Source: Marsupella aquatica
Lineage: Eukaryota > Marchantiophyta
DNA: 64,000 nucleotides
Assembly: GCA_973895155.1 (NCBI GenBank)
Contig: OZ316894.1
Coordinates: 10,416,001-10,480,000 of the forward strand
Direction of reading: 5' to 3'
Each line of letters starts with the position of its first letter. Position 1 is the stretch's first letter. The notes under the pieces were generated by a model. It ran no database searches, was not told the origin of the DNA, and worked only from the letters and a program-made list of their open reading frames with translations. Positions 44,690-57,000 of this stretch are shown in pieces. A program made the translations under genes and the position numbers.

Positions 44690-47600
44690 ATGGCAGCGAG
44701 GGGAGCACTGGCTCGATGCGGAGCTCGTCTGTCTAAGCTGTACTCCAATTCGGCATCCCCTCGGTCGACGGCCCCTTCTTCTTCTGGTAGGATGCGAATC
44801 CTGGCAACAAACGCTCTGGAATTCTCTCTTTTTCTTGCTACTGTTCCGTCCGCTCGAACACTCTCTCTGGATTATGAAGTCTCGCTTCTTACTCAGAATG
44901 GCACGAAATTGTTAAGAGAAGTGGCGCTCACAGAGTCTTTGCGTGAGGACTTGAATTGAACTGGCATTGCTGGTGGTCCGGGGTTTAGGGTTTGGGCAAT
45001 GTCGTTCCTTAACTTGCGGAGCACGATTCTCATTGGATGCACATCCTGGTTGCAATTGCTCTGGAGTTTCTGGTTCCTATTGTGTGTTATCCTTTGTCCA
45101 TTTAAACACTCGTCGGGATTTATGCGAAGTCGCCCTTCTTACTCAGAATGGCACGAAATTGGCAATAGTAGTCACACTACAGATTCATTGCGTGAGGACT
45201 TGAATTGAGTTGGCACCGCTGGTGGTCCATGTCGTTTCAGAATGTGTGGAGGATGGTGATTAGATGCCCAGCCTGGTAGGACTCGTTCTGCAATTTGGTT
45301 TCCTCTTTCTCTTGTTAGGCCTGTCCATCCAAACGCTCGCCAAGATCTGTATGAAACGCTTCTTACTCTGAATGGCGCGACATTGCCACCAGTAGTCACA
45401 CTCACAGATTGTTCGCCTGATGACTTGGATCGAATGGGCAAAGCTACTGATCAGGGTTTTAAGCTTAGGCACTGTCGTTCCTGAATTGGTCGCTCGATGA
45501 TTACTGGAACAACGTAACCTTTCAAAATGAAGTCCGGTTTTGAACAGCATTTGTGATGGGCAGTTCGAACCTGAGAGGGCGGGACAAATTCGAAAACTAA
45601 GTTGCCTTGGAAAAAACCAAAGCTGTCAGTGATCAGTCCAATACCTTCTGGGTGCTATCTGCAATGGAATTTCCTTGCAGTGAACATTTCCGACTTTCGA
45701 TTTCTTCCGTTCAGTTATGAATTGCCGGTATCGCAGTTTTCAGTGCATAGTAACATTGCCTGGAAAGAAGCCGCAGACGGTCTCTTGTATCGTATGCCAC
45801 AATCTTGCATGACCTGAATTGGGCAAGCATTTGCGACGACTAACAGTAAGTGCAAACAAACACTGGAGAGGTTGCTGATGTAGCAGGGCCCTACTGGTGC
45901 AGGTGTGCTAGTGCAAGATGTTGTACGGGCTATTGGAAAGGGTGTGGAGGCCCATGCTGAAAAGATGGCGAAGGAGGCTGGGTCAGTAACTAATCTTTCC
46001 CGGTTTCGAGGAGGAACCTTGAAAGGGCTTGGTATACTTTGCCAACAGGTACTTGAATTTCTGCGTTTTGTACAAACGGGTGGAATCTACTCATAACAGA
46101 GTCTGTACTTCGTGCTAAATGAGAATCTTTAACGTCTAATAACGTTATGTAGCGCATCGTTGCTCCTGAAGCATGTGAAAGAATTCACTTTGGGTCATCA
46201 CAGCTGGGAATTTAATCCTGGGTGTGTTTGCAAGTGCACCTCCATTTGGTTTGGGCAACTTTGAGCTTATGAAAGGCAACTTCTTGCTTCTTCATCCTCG
46301 CGTCCAACTTTGAAGAGTAGGCACTCTCGTGAGACCTATATGTCAATGTAGCCTCTTTTGAGGTGGATCTGTCGGAGACTCCAGTAGTCCTTTTCTGTTC
46401 AAGAGTCCAGTTGCTCTCTGTAGTCTGCCTACAGAGAAAAACCGACAGGGAGTGTATTGTAACCTTTTCCACCAGTGATGCAACTGGACCTGTAACTAAT
46501 TTTTTTTAAGCAGTAACATATGTACCAGAGTTGGTGCTTAGCAAAGGCACCGACGATCACAATTACCAAGAGAATAGATAGATCTGCTTTCAACACGTGT
46601 CGCAGAAAATTGAATTTTTTGATAATTCTCTTTGGGAGCTCTTGTTGGTTAGAATGTAGAAGTTTGCAAGCACGATGACGATAAAGGTACACTAAATCAA
46701 ATCGAGCTCTTTGTGAAGAAGATGACGATCTCCTCGGGTATTGTTAGGAAAGGGCATTGAAAGGTTGAGTGAGATGTCAAACAGAAGTGATCACAGAGGA
46801 TGTTGTTAACCACATGTTCTTTTGGAAGTTGGACCTTAGCTTTATTGACAGCCCAACGAAGAATATCTGAGTTTATATCTCGTTTCCATGTATCTGCGCA
46901 GTCGACATTTGCCTCAAGGGGCCTCTCCACTGCCACTTTGGCCCGTCGTGTTACTGCTCCCATTGTGGAGGCAGTGCCTTTAGTAGTTGCTGGGACCTCT
47001 GCACAGCGCAAAGTCTCCTTGTGGCTCTTTGGTTGCAGCGGATGGGTATTCAGCATGGTTGTGCTGGGAGGTGTTACCCGTCTCACTCGATCTGGCCTTT
47101 CCATGACAGACTGGAAATTTGCTGGTGGCTTGCCTCCCATGACCCGTGACGAGTGGGATTTAGAGTTCGCCAAGTATCAGACATCTCCAGAATATAAGCG
47201 GTAAATTGGAACGGAGATTTTGTGTGAAATGGACATTTTCCTCAGATTTGTAATTGAATGCCTTGAGAATTGTGAAACTTAATTGAGGCACGGAGAAAAT
47301 TCTTTGAAAATCGTGTTTCGTTCTTCCCTGCAGTGTGAATAAGGGGATGGACTTGGAGCAATTCAAGTTTATTTACTGGATGGAGTATGCGCATCGGATG
47401 TGGGGAAGGGGACTAGGTCTTGCTTTTGCTGGCCCATTTGCATATTTCATCGCAAAGGGCTACATCACGCGGCCCCTAGCTCTTAGATTATCTGCCCTCA
47501 TGGCAATGGGTGGAGCGCAAGGTCTTGTTGGCTGGTGGATGGTCAAGAGCGGGCTTGAGGTGCATACCCTCTTCCCTTTTGGCCCTTTTTCGAATTGAAT

Positions 47601-49147
47601 TCTCACAGTGGTTCAAGTTCGTTTCGAGTGTCACTGGAACGTGGGATTTACATGGTCTGTTTTACGTATTTGTAAGGAGCTGTTCGACAAAGTGAACCTA
47701 TAAATACACCGGGTTTAGTTTGTAGATCGAAAGTGTTCCGATGGTATAATATTTGTGTTTGTCATTATTACAGATTGCATATTTTCTGCCGGTATAATTT
47801 TTGTGTATGTCTTACAGGAACCGAAGTCTGAATATGCTCAACCGAGAGTGAGCCCGTATCGGCTTGCAGCCCATCTGACTTCTGCATTCGTCATTTATTC
47901 AGGCCTGTTCTGGACAGCACTGTCGGTGGCTATGCCGGAACCTCCACCTTCTGTCAATATGACTATGCTAGAGGCCACCAGAAAAGTCCGCAAACTTGCT
48001 CTGCCAGTGGCAGCACTTGTCAGTGTAACTGCTGTCTCAGGGGCCTTTGTAGCCGGAAACGACGCGGTAAGTTTTCAAAGCTTACTTCCTGATCCTGCAG
48101 CTGAAACTTTTCTGGCTGGCTCGTTGTTTTCATTCTTTTTGCCTTGTTCCGAGCGGGAGACGTTCACTGAAGTGAATTAATCCCAGGCTAACAGCTTGAG
48201 GAGGTTTCTGAGAAAATTCCAAATTTTTGATGACAAGAGTATCGTTTCAATCAGGGACACGCTTATAACAGTTTTCCTAAAATGGGCGATAACTGGATTC
48301 CCGAGGGAATATTGGAGATGAAGCCATTGATCAGGAATTTCTTTGAAAATACAGCCACTGTGCAGGTAAATGTGGTCTTTGGCTGTAAGACCTTCACAGT
48401 AGTTTCTGTTTTTAGGCCATTGCAACAATGTATGACCTATGCAGAAGCTCTTCTATTTTCCTTCTGAATGTTACTCACTCAGTCGTAGATGGTATTCATT
48501 GAAAATACAGCCACTGGGCCGGTAGATTTGGTCCTTAGCTATATGGCCTTCGTAACGATTTTTGTTTTATACCGATCGCAAAAATGTATGTTACGCATAA
48601 GCTCTACCGTTGGCCTATTGAATGTACCTCTTTCAGTCGTACAGGAAGTAAGAGCAATTCCTGAATGGATTGTGGTGTGCAGTTTGATCACCGCGTCCTT
48701 GCTTTAACGACCTTATCTTCTATCGGAGGCCTGTGGTTGGCTTCCCGAAAGCTTCCTTTAGATCCATCTGTGAAGACGTTATTGGATGGCACTCTTAGCA
48801 TGGCTGGGCTGCAGGTACCTCATTTCCACTTTGCAGACTAGTTTTCTCTACGATTATGCGATCGGCCTGTTCTCTCAAAGTTGTCTTTTCGAGTTCTGTC
48901 GTTTCTTTGTTTCTCATTGCCTCCAGGTTGTAGGCTTACAGTTGCTTGTCGATCTCAGGTCACGTTGGGGATATCAACATTGTTACTTTACGTACCCGTC
49001 TCATTAGGCTCTGCTCATCAGGCGGGAGCTTTGACTCTTTTTACAGTTGTCCTCACACTTCTGCACACATTAAGGAGGCCATCACCTGCAGCTATTAGAG
49101 CCCTTACATCAAAAACCTATGTTGTGGTAGGCAGCAAGAGTGTTTAG
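44690..49147 (+). CDS. COX15: Heme A synthase, mitochondrial cytochrome c oxidase assembly factor COX15
   Basis: Eight exons: 44690-44786, 45903-46048, 46902-47200, 47334-47559, 47818-48066, 48255-48365, 48683-48814 and 48959-49147. All have GT/AG borders and matching phase, giving 482 residues. Exon 1 starts MAARGALARCGARLSKLYSN, a basic Ser-rich mitochondrial presequence. The family core starts with SLWLFGCSGWVFSMVVLGG and includes TRLTRSGLSMTDWKF. The four heme-ligand His are present: H201 (EYAHRMWGRG), H275 (LAAHLTSAF), H379 (FDHRVLA) and H440 (GSAHQAGAL), as in two-fold COX15 proteins. The enzyme converts heme O to heme A in the inner membrane. Exons 3-8 are near certain. Exons 1-2 are inferred from phase and the presequence; otherwise a start at 46800 within a longer exon 3 is possible. 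Confidence 0.9.
44787..45500 (+). repeat. Three diverged tandem units in COX15 intron 1
   Basis: The phrase CTTCTTACTCAGAATGGC recurs at 44885 and 45135 and as CTTCTTACTCTGAATGGC at 45359 (spacings 250 and 224). Each is followed by a GTCACACT/GTGGCGCT-like block and GAGGACTTGAATTGA or its variant, and preceded by ATGTCGTTCC-like and CATCCTGG-like phrases. Short ORFs in them are the repeat itself, not exons. Confidence 0.7.
48337..48646 (+). repeat. Tandem duplication covering the end of COX15 exon 6
   Basis: Copy 1 (about 48337-48486) includes the last 29 bp of exon 6 and its GTAAAT donor. Copy 2 (about 48492-48646) in intron 6 keeps TTGAAAATACAGCCACTG, a degraded donor (CCGGTAGAT) and matching downstream phrases up to a shared TCAGTCGTA. 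Confidence 0.75.
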
Positions 49148-52100
49148 TCAGGTTCAACCCCCAGTCGCAGGTGGCAAGACTGTGGTCAGATTAAATCATC
49201 TTGATCATTAATCATGGACAGCAATCATATTCGTGCATAGTTTGCCATCCAATTACAGTTACAATCCAGATCTGAATTCCAGAATCTATAGGCCATGGGC
49301 GAGCTGATCCTTGAAAAATTTGTCAAACAGGAGTTAAAATAAATGCCCGATTTCAGGGTCCCTCTGCACGAGGACTTTCAAGGATCTCGTACCTCATTCT
49401 AGCGGAACAAAGGCACTCACCATCTTACGTCATAATTTTTCTATAAAGGACTTGTCGACTGAGTCTGACTGCAGAAGAAGATATTCGGTGAAGCGGAATT
49501 CTATTCCCCTGCCACCATTGAAATTAAAATTTTGCAAGCAAATGTTGGATGGGACGTCAAAAGTGGGGTAATTATTGCTTTGGCATCGTGGTATTGATGA
49601 CAGTAAATAAGTTAAACAGCGATGTCTCAGACAGGGCCAGCTATATGGAACTTTGACAGCAGGATGTTTTAGACTAGGTTCTCCAGAGAGAAGGAGATCT
49701 ATCTCCGAGAAGTTGGTTGTAAGGTCGGATGCTTACTATTTGTATTGAAAAGATTATTCACAAGAATCAAGAAATGCGAAGGAAAAGAGCAAATACACGG
49801 GAGTGAATAAATGAACGAATCAGCTGTGAGTGCGAAGCCAATCTTCCCATTCATTCCCAATGGTTTCAGTAAGAAGAAGTTCCCAGCAACGCAGGCGAAC
49901 ATCGAGAGAGCAGATAACCACCCCTCATCTCATTTATATGTTCACCCATCAGATAAATCGGGTGCACTAAAGACAGCAGCAGATGGATTAATTCATTCAA
50001 AGCCCAGGAAGCTCTCGATGAACTCAGATACAGCCGAAGCCTAGCAAAGATGGAGAAGAAGTCTAGGAGTGAACTTAAGGTTGCAAAAATTTACCATGAT
50101 GATCCTGGTGTTGTGTCGACATTTATTCCCAATCAGTTGCAGAGTTTACTTATCCGATTTTACTAAAGCAGTGTCCGGATTAAATCCCGGCAATGGATTC
50201 AATCCGAACATTCGTAGCTGTTTGGAATAGCGAAATTAGATACTGTAGGTCGATCGACCTTTCAGTTATCCGTTAGGCTTGCCTTTGCTTCGACTTATTA
50301 TGGAGAGAGTCAACGAAATATTGATCGAAACGAGCAAGATTGAAGTTTCTGCTACGAGACAAAAACTTACTTGAATGTGTGAGATCATTCATGCGAAGGC
50401 TGGAAGACTACTATTATGTCAGACTCATTTCCGTTCGTTTGAAGATCTCTCGTGATCCTTTGCAGTTCAAGATGACATCATGGACGACATACATAATTGC
50501 CATTCATTTTCAGTTTGTCCCAATACTCTGGTTGATGCTAACTATGGTGCTTTTGTCGAAATACAATAAATAAAAATAAAAATAACAATGGTGCTGTTGT
50601 CGAACCAATTAATGAACTCCATCTTGCAGTCGGCTGAATTTGTTCGTCAAGATTATGGTCATTATATGATGAGTGGTTTGTTATAGTTTTCACAAATCAG
50701 TGAACGCAGGTTTCGTGGCAGAAGGCAGCAAGGGTCAAATTGTGAGGTACGTCTACTGAATTCCAACGCTAAGAAGTCTTCTTTTCTGTGAATTGGTGGG
50801 CGTGAGAGAAAGAGTGATCCAGAGGGAGAGAGAACGAGAGATCCATTGGCATGAGGGCAGAGTTGCCCAGCCAGCCGCCGCATTCACAGTACAGAGTTCA
50901 ATGTTGTAACATCAGGGTTTTGCATCATCATTCAGTCATTCCTCTCCGATGCCAACGATTGAGTCATAAGGTCAAACGACACATATACAAACGACAAATA
51001 TACAATATGTCATACTTTGTCAAAATGTGGGCGGAAGTCAATTGCAGGCGGGATTCTTGCAACAGCTGATCGACGACTATTCTTTCCCTCTGTCTCTTCT
51101 CTCTCTTCATGGATCTCAATCCAGTGAATTTTACTGAGAAAAGTTGGATGCACGTACGGAAGCGCCGGAATTTTTGTTCTGCGTAGCTCGCTTTCTTTGC
51201 TTTCCAGGGAGTCCGATCGACCGTGCAGCCAAAAGCTCAACGACTCATAGATTAATTAAGAAGATGAATGACGAAGAATCAACTGTACTCTTGTGAATTG
51301 TCAGCTCGTGAAATGCGTGCAACGCAGCCTTTCACAATTGATACTCACTCAAAGCAACTGAGCCGCCTCGTGCGCAAAATGAAAGAAATGCATGTCAGGC
51401 CATTCAGTCATTTTCTAAGGCTGCAGCCAGAGATCCAGTCAGGCAAATGTATCCCGTTCTTCCACGACTTCTCTGAGTACGTCCTCACTACTCCTCAGCT
51501 TGATTTCTCGCGAGTCTCCGTACGTCAAGTCGGGGCTGTCCACTGCTCAACCTCGGCCGAATTCCAACAAGAGAAAAATGCCGGTGCAGCTGGGAAACGA
51601 GCACCGATCTACGAACCGACAACATCTGCGTCTATTACCTCACTCATTACATGTGACATGAATCTTTGGGATTCGGCATGAATTCCTTCACTTTATAAAT
51701 ACTTTATGGGTGGCCCCCGTACCGCTGAGTAGTCAGAAACTCAGAATGAAAATTACTAATTCATCATTTCCAAATGGCCAAATCCCATGTGCGTACAACC
51801 TGTACTGCACCGCATTATGATATCTTCAGCTTAGTATATTAAAGACGCGGCACTGAAATCTAAAAAGATTGTTCTATTCCAATCCTTTCATTCTTGGCTT
51901 GGGACTTATTCGAATCTAGCCTCGGGTAGGTCCCCACAGAGGAGAACCTGAGTGACGACGAGTTGTTTGGGACAAAGATAGTATAGTCTACAGCAGCTGT
52001 AGAAGAGGCACCGACTAATATCAGTGCACTGATAGCTCTGTTGTCTAATTGTAGCACAATGCTACCATAGCTCTCTACTGTAGTAGATTTGGTTCTTTTC

Positions 52101-52816
52101 ATGGTAGAGGGCGAATTCTATTGATTTGGTTCCTAAGTTCGATACTGGAAGTCCCAAGGATTTGGTTGAGTGGTAGGCCTTGGTAGAGTGGTAGGCCTCC
52201 CCTGCTGGTAATGACTGATCAAACTGTGATAATATAGGGTGTCCACTCATTGATTTAAAAATAATAATGAGATTTATCATGGTATGGAGAGATCTTACAC
52301 AATATATAACATATTTTATGTGATTAGAGTAGGCCTCCTGGATTTGATCCATCTAGAGTGCCTTTTTATATCACTTAAACCCCTGGAGAAGCATTGGTCC
52401 ACGTTTCAGTTGGTTTGTGGATAGCAAATAACTAGTCTTGGTTTATGTTTTGGGTGTAGGGAGGCCATTGATGATGATATGTAGATTTAACATGAGTCAT
52501 GCTAGTTTATACATAGGAAAGGAAGGTGGTGACTCCTCCCTTCCCGCCCCTGGTAGACAGTTTCGGTCAGAAGTATCTAGTCAAATTCATATGAACAGTT
52601 AGATCTTCCTAGATTTAACGAGAATCAATTTTGACACTGTTGTATAGCCAATCCACCTTTCAATAATTATTTTGTCTGATTAAGATTTTCTCTTACTTAT
52701 ATTTTATTTCAATGTGTCATAACAAGGTGTATCACTTGTATTATTTACATTCTAAATAATTTTGGGACTGATCTTATTGTTTATAGTTCATGTTTATTGA
52801 AATTAAACATGTTCAA
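49148..52816. other. 3.7 kb intergenic DNA downstream of COX15
   Basis: It includes the COX15 3' UTR. Short frames at 49811-50044 (+), 49699-49902 (-) and 51268-51681 (+, 137 codons) lack motifs, conserved-looking composition or splice partners, so none is called. CT-rich leader-like DNA near 50.8 kb and 51.1 kb may belong to an unrecognised gene. Confidence 0.35.
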
Positions 52817-52818
52817 CA

Positions 52819-53146
52819 GGGCCTCACTCAAAGGGGGTTCCATACCACCCACCGAGTTATTGGGCAATAAACACACCAAACATGAATTAATCAAAGTTTA
52901 TAGGAGATTTTTTACCCATAACATTGGAATATTCTTGAAATATTCCCAAATTTGGTTTTGACAAACATTAGAATTATTAGAATTCTCACAACTGTATTAA
53001 ACACACCTAATGTTTTCCACAAAAGTTTTGAAAGCCTAATTCACTAAACCCAATAGGAAACCCCTATACTAATTTGTGCATGCTGGCATGGGTCTGAAGA
53101 AAAAGAGTGATCGAGAACCCTTACCTAACTCCCCCTTTCTCACTGG
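52819..53146. mobile_element. Relative of the 296 bp gag insertion
   Basis: The left end GGGCCTCACTCAAAGGGGG matches the start of the element at 17118 (GGGGTCTCACTACATGGGG), and the centre shares ATTTTTTAC, TTGGAATATTCTTG, AATATTCC and CCTAATGTT. The right border is uncertain; 53146 is the position of a partial inverted match (CCCCCTTTCTCACTGGG). Confidence 0.45.
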
Positions 53147-53534
53147 GTTGTGGTGAAGACTTGTAGGTGCGTTTGTTGGGCCAAATGCCATACAATTATC
53201 CCCACAATTATCCTGTGAATGAAAATATTAGGTGCCAAAAAGTACGTTTCCACGCTGTTCATTATTTCATGTTGTCCGGCCTAAATCTTCATTAATATGT
53301 CTCTTGCTGTTGCCATTGATGGGAGCAGATCAACATATCGATCTGTCCAAAACCATTTGAGGGGTCTAGTCATCTGTTCTTGCTAAGGGCAGCCAGCTAT
53401 TTAGGAATACTAAATTTTAATAGGTTGTCTCACCATCTAGAGTCTTTGCAACATGGTAGCCTTCCCTTTTGGCAAAGCGGATGTTTCTTCTGAACTTTGC
53501 AAGGCTCAGTTTTAGAGGACTTTCCTGATTATGA
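53147..53534. other. Intergenic DNA, nothing recognised
   Basis: No frame or repeat is supported between the MITE relative and the ORF at 53535. Confidence 0.35.
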
Positions 53535-54077
53535 ATGAGCAACTATTTTGTGCATGCCTTTGTAGGTGCTTTTGGTTGGGGTGTGGCTATGTGGCTAGCT
53601 GGCTGCCGACTAGATGATACAATCCTTGCAAATGGTTACACGTATTTTTTGAATTCTTTTCTTGAGTTGGTGAAGAATAAAGTGGACGGTGCCAATGAAA
53701 TTATGAAACCCAAGACAAACCCCATCATTCAAGCGATTTTGAAAAGTCAGAGATTCACAAAGACTAGTCCCTGTTGTGTCATTAAATGCACCTGGGTTCT
53801 CCCCCACACCCCACCGGAAGACCCTCCTCATTTTTGTGTCACAATTCAGTTTCAGGCCAGCCTTTTTGGGTTCCCTGGTTGCCCTTGCCCATCCTATGCC
53901 TGGGCAGCCTTTAAAATCACACCCTTCCTGCCCAACACCTCACCTGAAGACTCTCCTCATTTTTGTGTCACAAGTCAGTTTCAGGCCAACCTTTTTAGGT
54001 TCCCTCGCTGCCCCTGCCCATCCCATGCCTGGGCAGCCCCTAAAACCCCACCCTTCCAGCTGCTGACTGTTTGTTGA
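53535..54077 (+). CDS. ORF of 180 codons with a 43-residue repeat, unrecognised
   Basis: The open frame begins with a moderately hydrophobic N-terminus (HAFVGAFGWGVAMWLAGC) and a middle part with LDDTILANGYTYFLNSFLEL. From residue about 87 it contains two adjacent 43-residue repeats with the pattern P-x-T-x-PED-x-PHFCVT-x-QFQA-x-LF-x-FP-x-CPCPS-x-AWAA. The DNA period is 129 bp, a multiple of three, so the duplication keeps the frame. An alternative frame across the repeat is also open, as expected for such a duplication. No family is recognised and no promoter was identified. It may be a young or chance ORF made by the tandem duplication. Confidence 0.3.
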   Translation: MSNYFVHAFVGAFGWGVAMWLAGCRLDDTILANGYTYFLNSFLELVKNKVDGANEIMKPKTNPIIQAILKSQRFTKTSPCCVIKCTWVLPHTPPEDPPHFCVTIQFQASLFGFPGCPCPSYAWAAFKITPFLPNTSPEDSPHFCVTSQFQANLFRFPRCPCPSHAWAAPKTPPFQLLTVC

Positions 54078-57000
54078 GTAGGGGTGATGAACAAAGTTGC
54101 CATGACACGAAGAAGTGTTTACGGCAAGCATCTACTCTTTCCCTTATCCCCTTTCTCTGTCTTTCCCCAATTTCTCCAAAGAATAGTTTTCCGTGAACTT
54201 TAGTAAGGTGAACCAATGGTTTGGGTGAAATCCGGGTGCCTCGCCTATGCTATTTGGGTGCTATTTTTAAAATTTTGTTTTTTGCAGTTAAATCAAGTGG
54301 CCCTTAAACCATTCTTTGATGCTATTTTGCCAAAAACCTTTTTCTGGTAGCCAAGATGTGACAAGGGCCGTCCATTGGGGAAATATAGCTGCACTTCACT
54401 TTACAAAAATGTGGGGTGCATGCAATCTTGGGTGCAATTTCTTTCCATGATGTTGCCCATCCTAAATGTATTGTCCCGGTGAGAGTAATAGAATTTAACA
54501 AAAAAAAATGAACCCTAACTGTAAATGAAAATAGACCAAAAAAAAAAGTAACAAAACCATAGACGCCTCACTGGTATCCGGAACTAATAATGTCCCACCC
54601 CACACTTGATGGAGATGATCAGTGATCCAGATCGTCAACAAAGCTTAAATGAAGGCAACCAAAATCTCATGGTGTCCATCAAGTAACACTTTGCAATTTA
54701 GGGGTCTATATGTCGGTACAATTATCTCTTCTTGCCAGACTAACCCTGTGTTTCATCATCCAAAGTCCAAGCCAGAATATTGCGTCGAAGAAATAAAGTG
54801 AGTGCGGGACATTACAGCAGCGGCCAAACGAACTCATCGAGGACTTTTGGGGGGAGACGACAACCACAACATATCGTACAGAATATAGAATGTTTGATCG
54901 AGTTCTTTCAAATTCTTTCCAAGTCAGCGAGCAAGCCAGCAAGGACCTTCAGCCTTGAGTTGAACCTGCAAGAGGGGAAGATAGCATGGATTACGTTTCT
55001 GTCGAAGTGGCGTGTTTGGTGAAGATGTTTTCGCTTGTCTGGTATGGAACTGGAATTGGAGTCGATCACACATGGAAAGCTCTTGTTCAACTTCTTGTGA
55101 GGGATGAATGCCTAGTATAGGACAGCGTAACAAGATCTCAGTGGCCCCACCGTAAGCGCCACCTACCATGCGTATCCACATTAAAATTCGATTGAAGAAT
55201 TAGAGTCTTTGATGGATTGACGTGAAGGCCTGTACTACTACCCTATAGTTGATATAGACATATATACCGTACTAAGATCACTTTGGTGCACTTTTTTAGG
55301 CAGAGCAGCAATCATTATGTTGGAATCATGGAAATACTCTTTGGAACTTTCGCAGACTAGAGGTTTGAAATGCATCCACTCCTATAACTGAGAGTCCACC
55401 ACAAAATGATTGAAGTCGCTTATACACATCTGTTACTGATGCATCTCAAAGTCCATCACGAATAATTGAATCATTGAACGCGGGATTGAACCTTCTTTTC
55501 ATATGTAATTATGTATTCTGCTCGTCGTCTCTTCATGATTGAATCGTTGAATCGTTCTTACAGTCTGCTCTCCGCCTCTTAGTCCATCGTAGAATGATTG
55601 AACATGATGCTGTCCAGAATACGGCCATGCTTTTTATGGGCCTCTAAATGGAAATCCAGGTATTTACTAATTAGGGACCGCACTTTACATCAACCCAGCT
55701 TCTAACTAGAGTACATCCAAACCAACTCTAGTGGCCTAGTCTGCCACCTTACTATAGAATCAAAACCCAAAAATGATTCCAGGTCCCGCCTCTGCTAAAC
55801 TAGCATTTCCTCTCCGGATGACCTTGGGAATGGTCTAGAAAACACAATCGAGTGGCCATATATGCCACATTGTAGGATGTTTTTGGGCCCTATTTACATC
55901 CACGTAGGGTTGGAGTTCCCTAATCAGATTGCGTCACAATCTAATTAAATTGAACTTAACACAAAAAATCTCACGTGAAGATTGAAGTCTCCAAACCATG
56001 TTACTTGGTGGCAAAAGTTCACTTGGCTAGATTACACCTCTCTGATAAGTATTGGCCACCTTCGCCACCTCTCAAACTTATTAGCCCATTTGGCAAAACT
56101 CGCTAGATTTTAAGACTTCTTCTCCTCACACAAGGTGACATTTGCCACCTTGCCAAAATGAATATCCCAAAATTAATGTTAAGCTGCTTCGAACTAAGGA
56201 GAACTTGTTCAATGCCCCCTTGATTAGCCTCGAACAAAGAGATGAGTGTGGAGGGTATGTGTGAGTGTGGGTGGGGTTTAGTGGTGGGAGTATTGGTTGA
56301 TTCAACCCTCTATCATCCGCTTGTGGCTGCCCCTACAGAATCCCATGCTCCGGAGTAGATAGTCTATCCTCCTCTAGATAGGCATGCTTTTGGTTTCAAG
56401 GGAAAAAAAATTTGTCATTTGCACATATAGCTTATATAATTTACATGAAAGCAACCTTAGCATAATGATTTTGACATAATTGTCAGCGCCCAGGACTTTA
56501 GAGTCAACCTGCATATGATAGTTAGATGGAAGAACGCAATCTAGTACAACACAGCCCATCTTCATAGTAAATTTGGTGATTGTCGTCTACTGACAGGACG
56601 GTCGATCACTCCACCAGTCAATTGCCAAAATGACAAATCTGGTACAATGAATACTGATTGTAGAGTAATTGACGCCCGTAACGGCAAAAGAATGGAGTCC
56701 ACACAGGAGAGAATCTTGGTCAAAGGTAGATAATAAGTAGTCAAAGTATAGAGGATCAAATCCTGGATGCAAGAGCTGAAACTCGCTATCCGTTGGAGCG
56801 GAGGGCCGACCAGACACGCGTGTATTATATTGTACCAAAGGATTCCTCAGTGCTTTCCATCCGTCGTCCGTTGCTACGTGAGGTACTGTGCATGTCTCGC
56901 ATTGGACGGGTGAGCAGGCTTATTCCATCGCGGCCACCCAGGAGTGAGTATTTCGTCAGCCTGTTGAGCCGGGATGCACATGATTTCCCTCTTCTGCGAT

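Noticed and set aside
44486-44959. 157-codon plus ORF and other short ORFs around the LLTQNGTKL phrase
   Set aside because: These run past the exon 1 donor of COX15 into tandemly repeated intron sequence; the recurrence of the peptide comes from the repeat.
46429-46692. 87-codon hydrophobic minus ORF
   Set aside because: It lies in COX15 intron 2 and has no motif or splice context.
51268-51681. 137-codon plus ORF
   Set aside because: No domain and no clear promoter or partner exon; composition is not distinctive. It may be chance.
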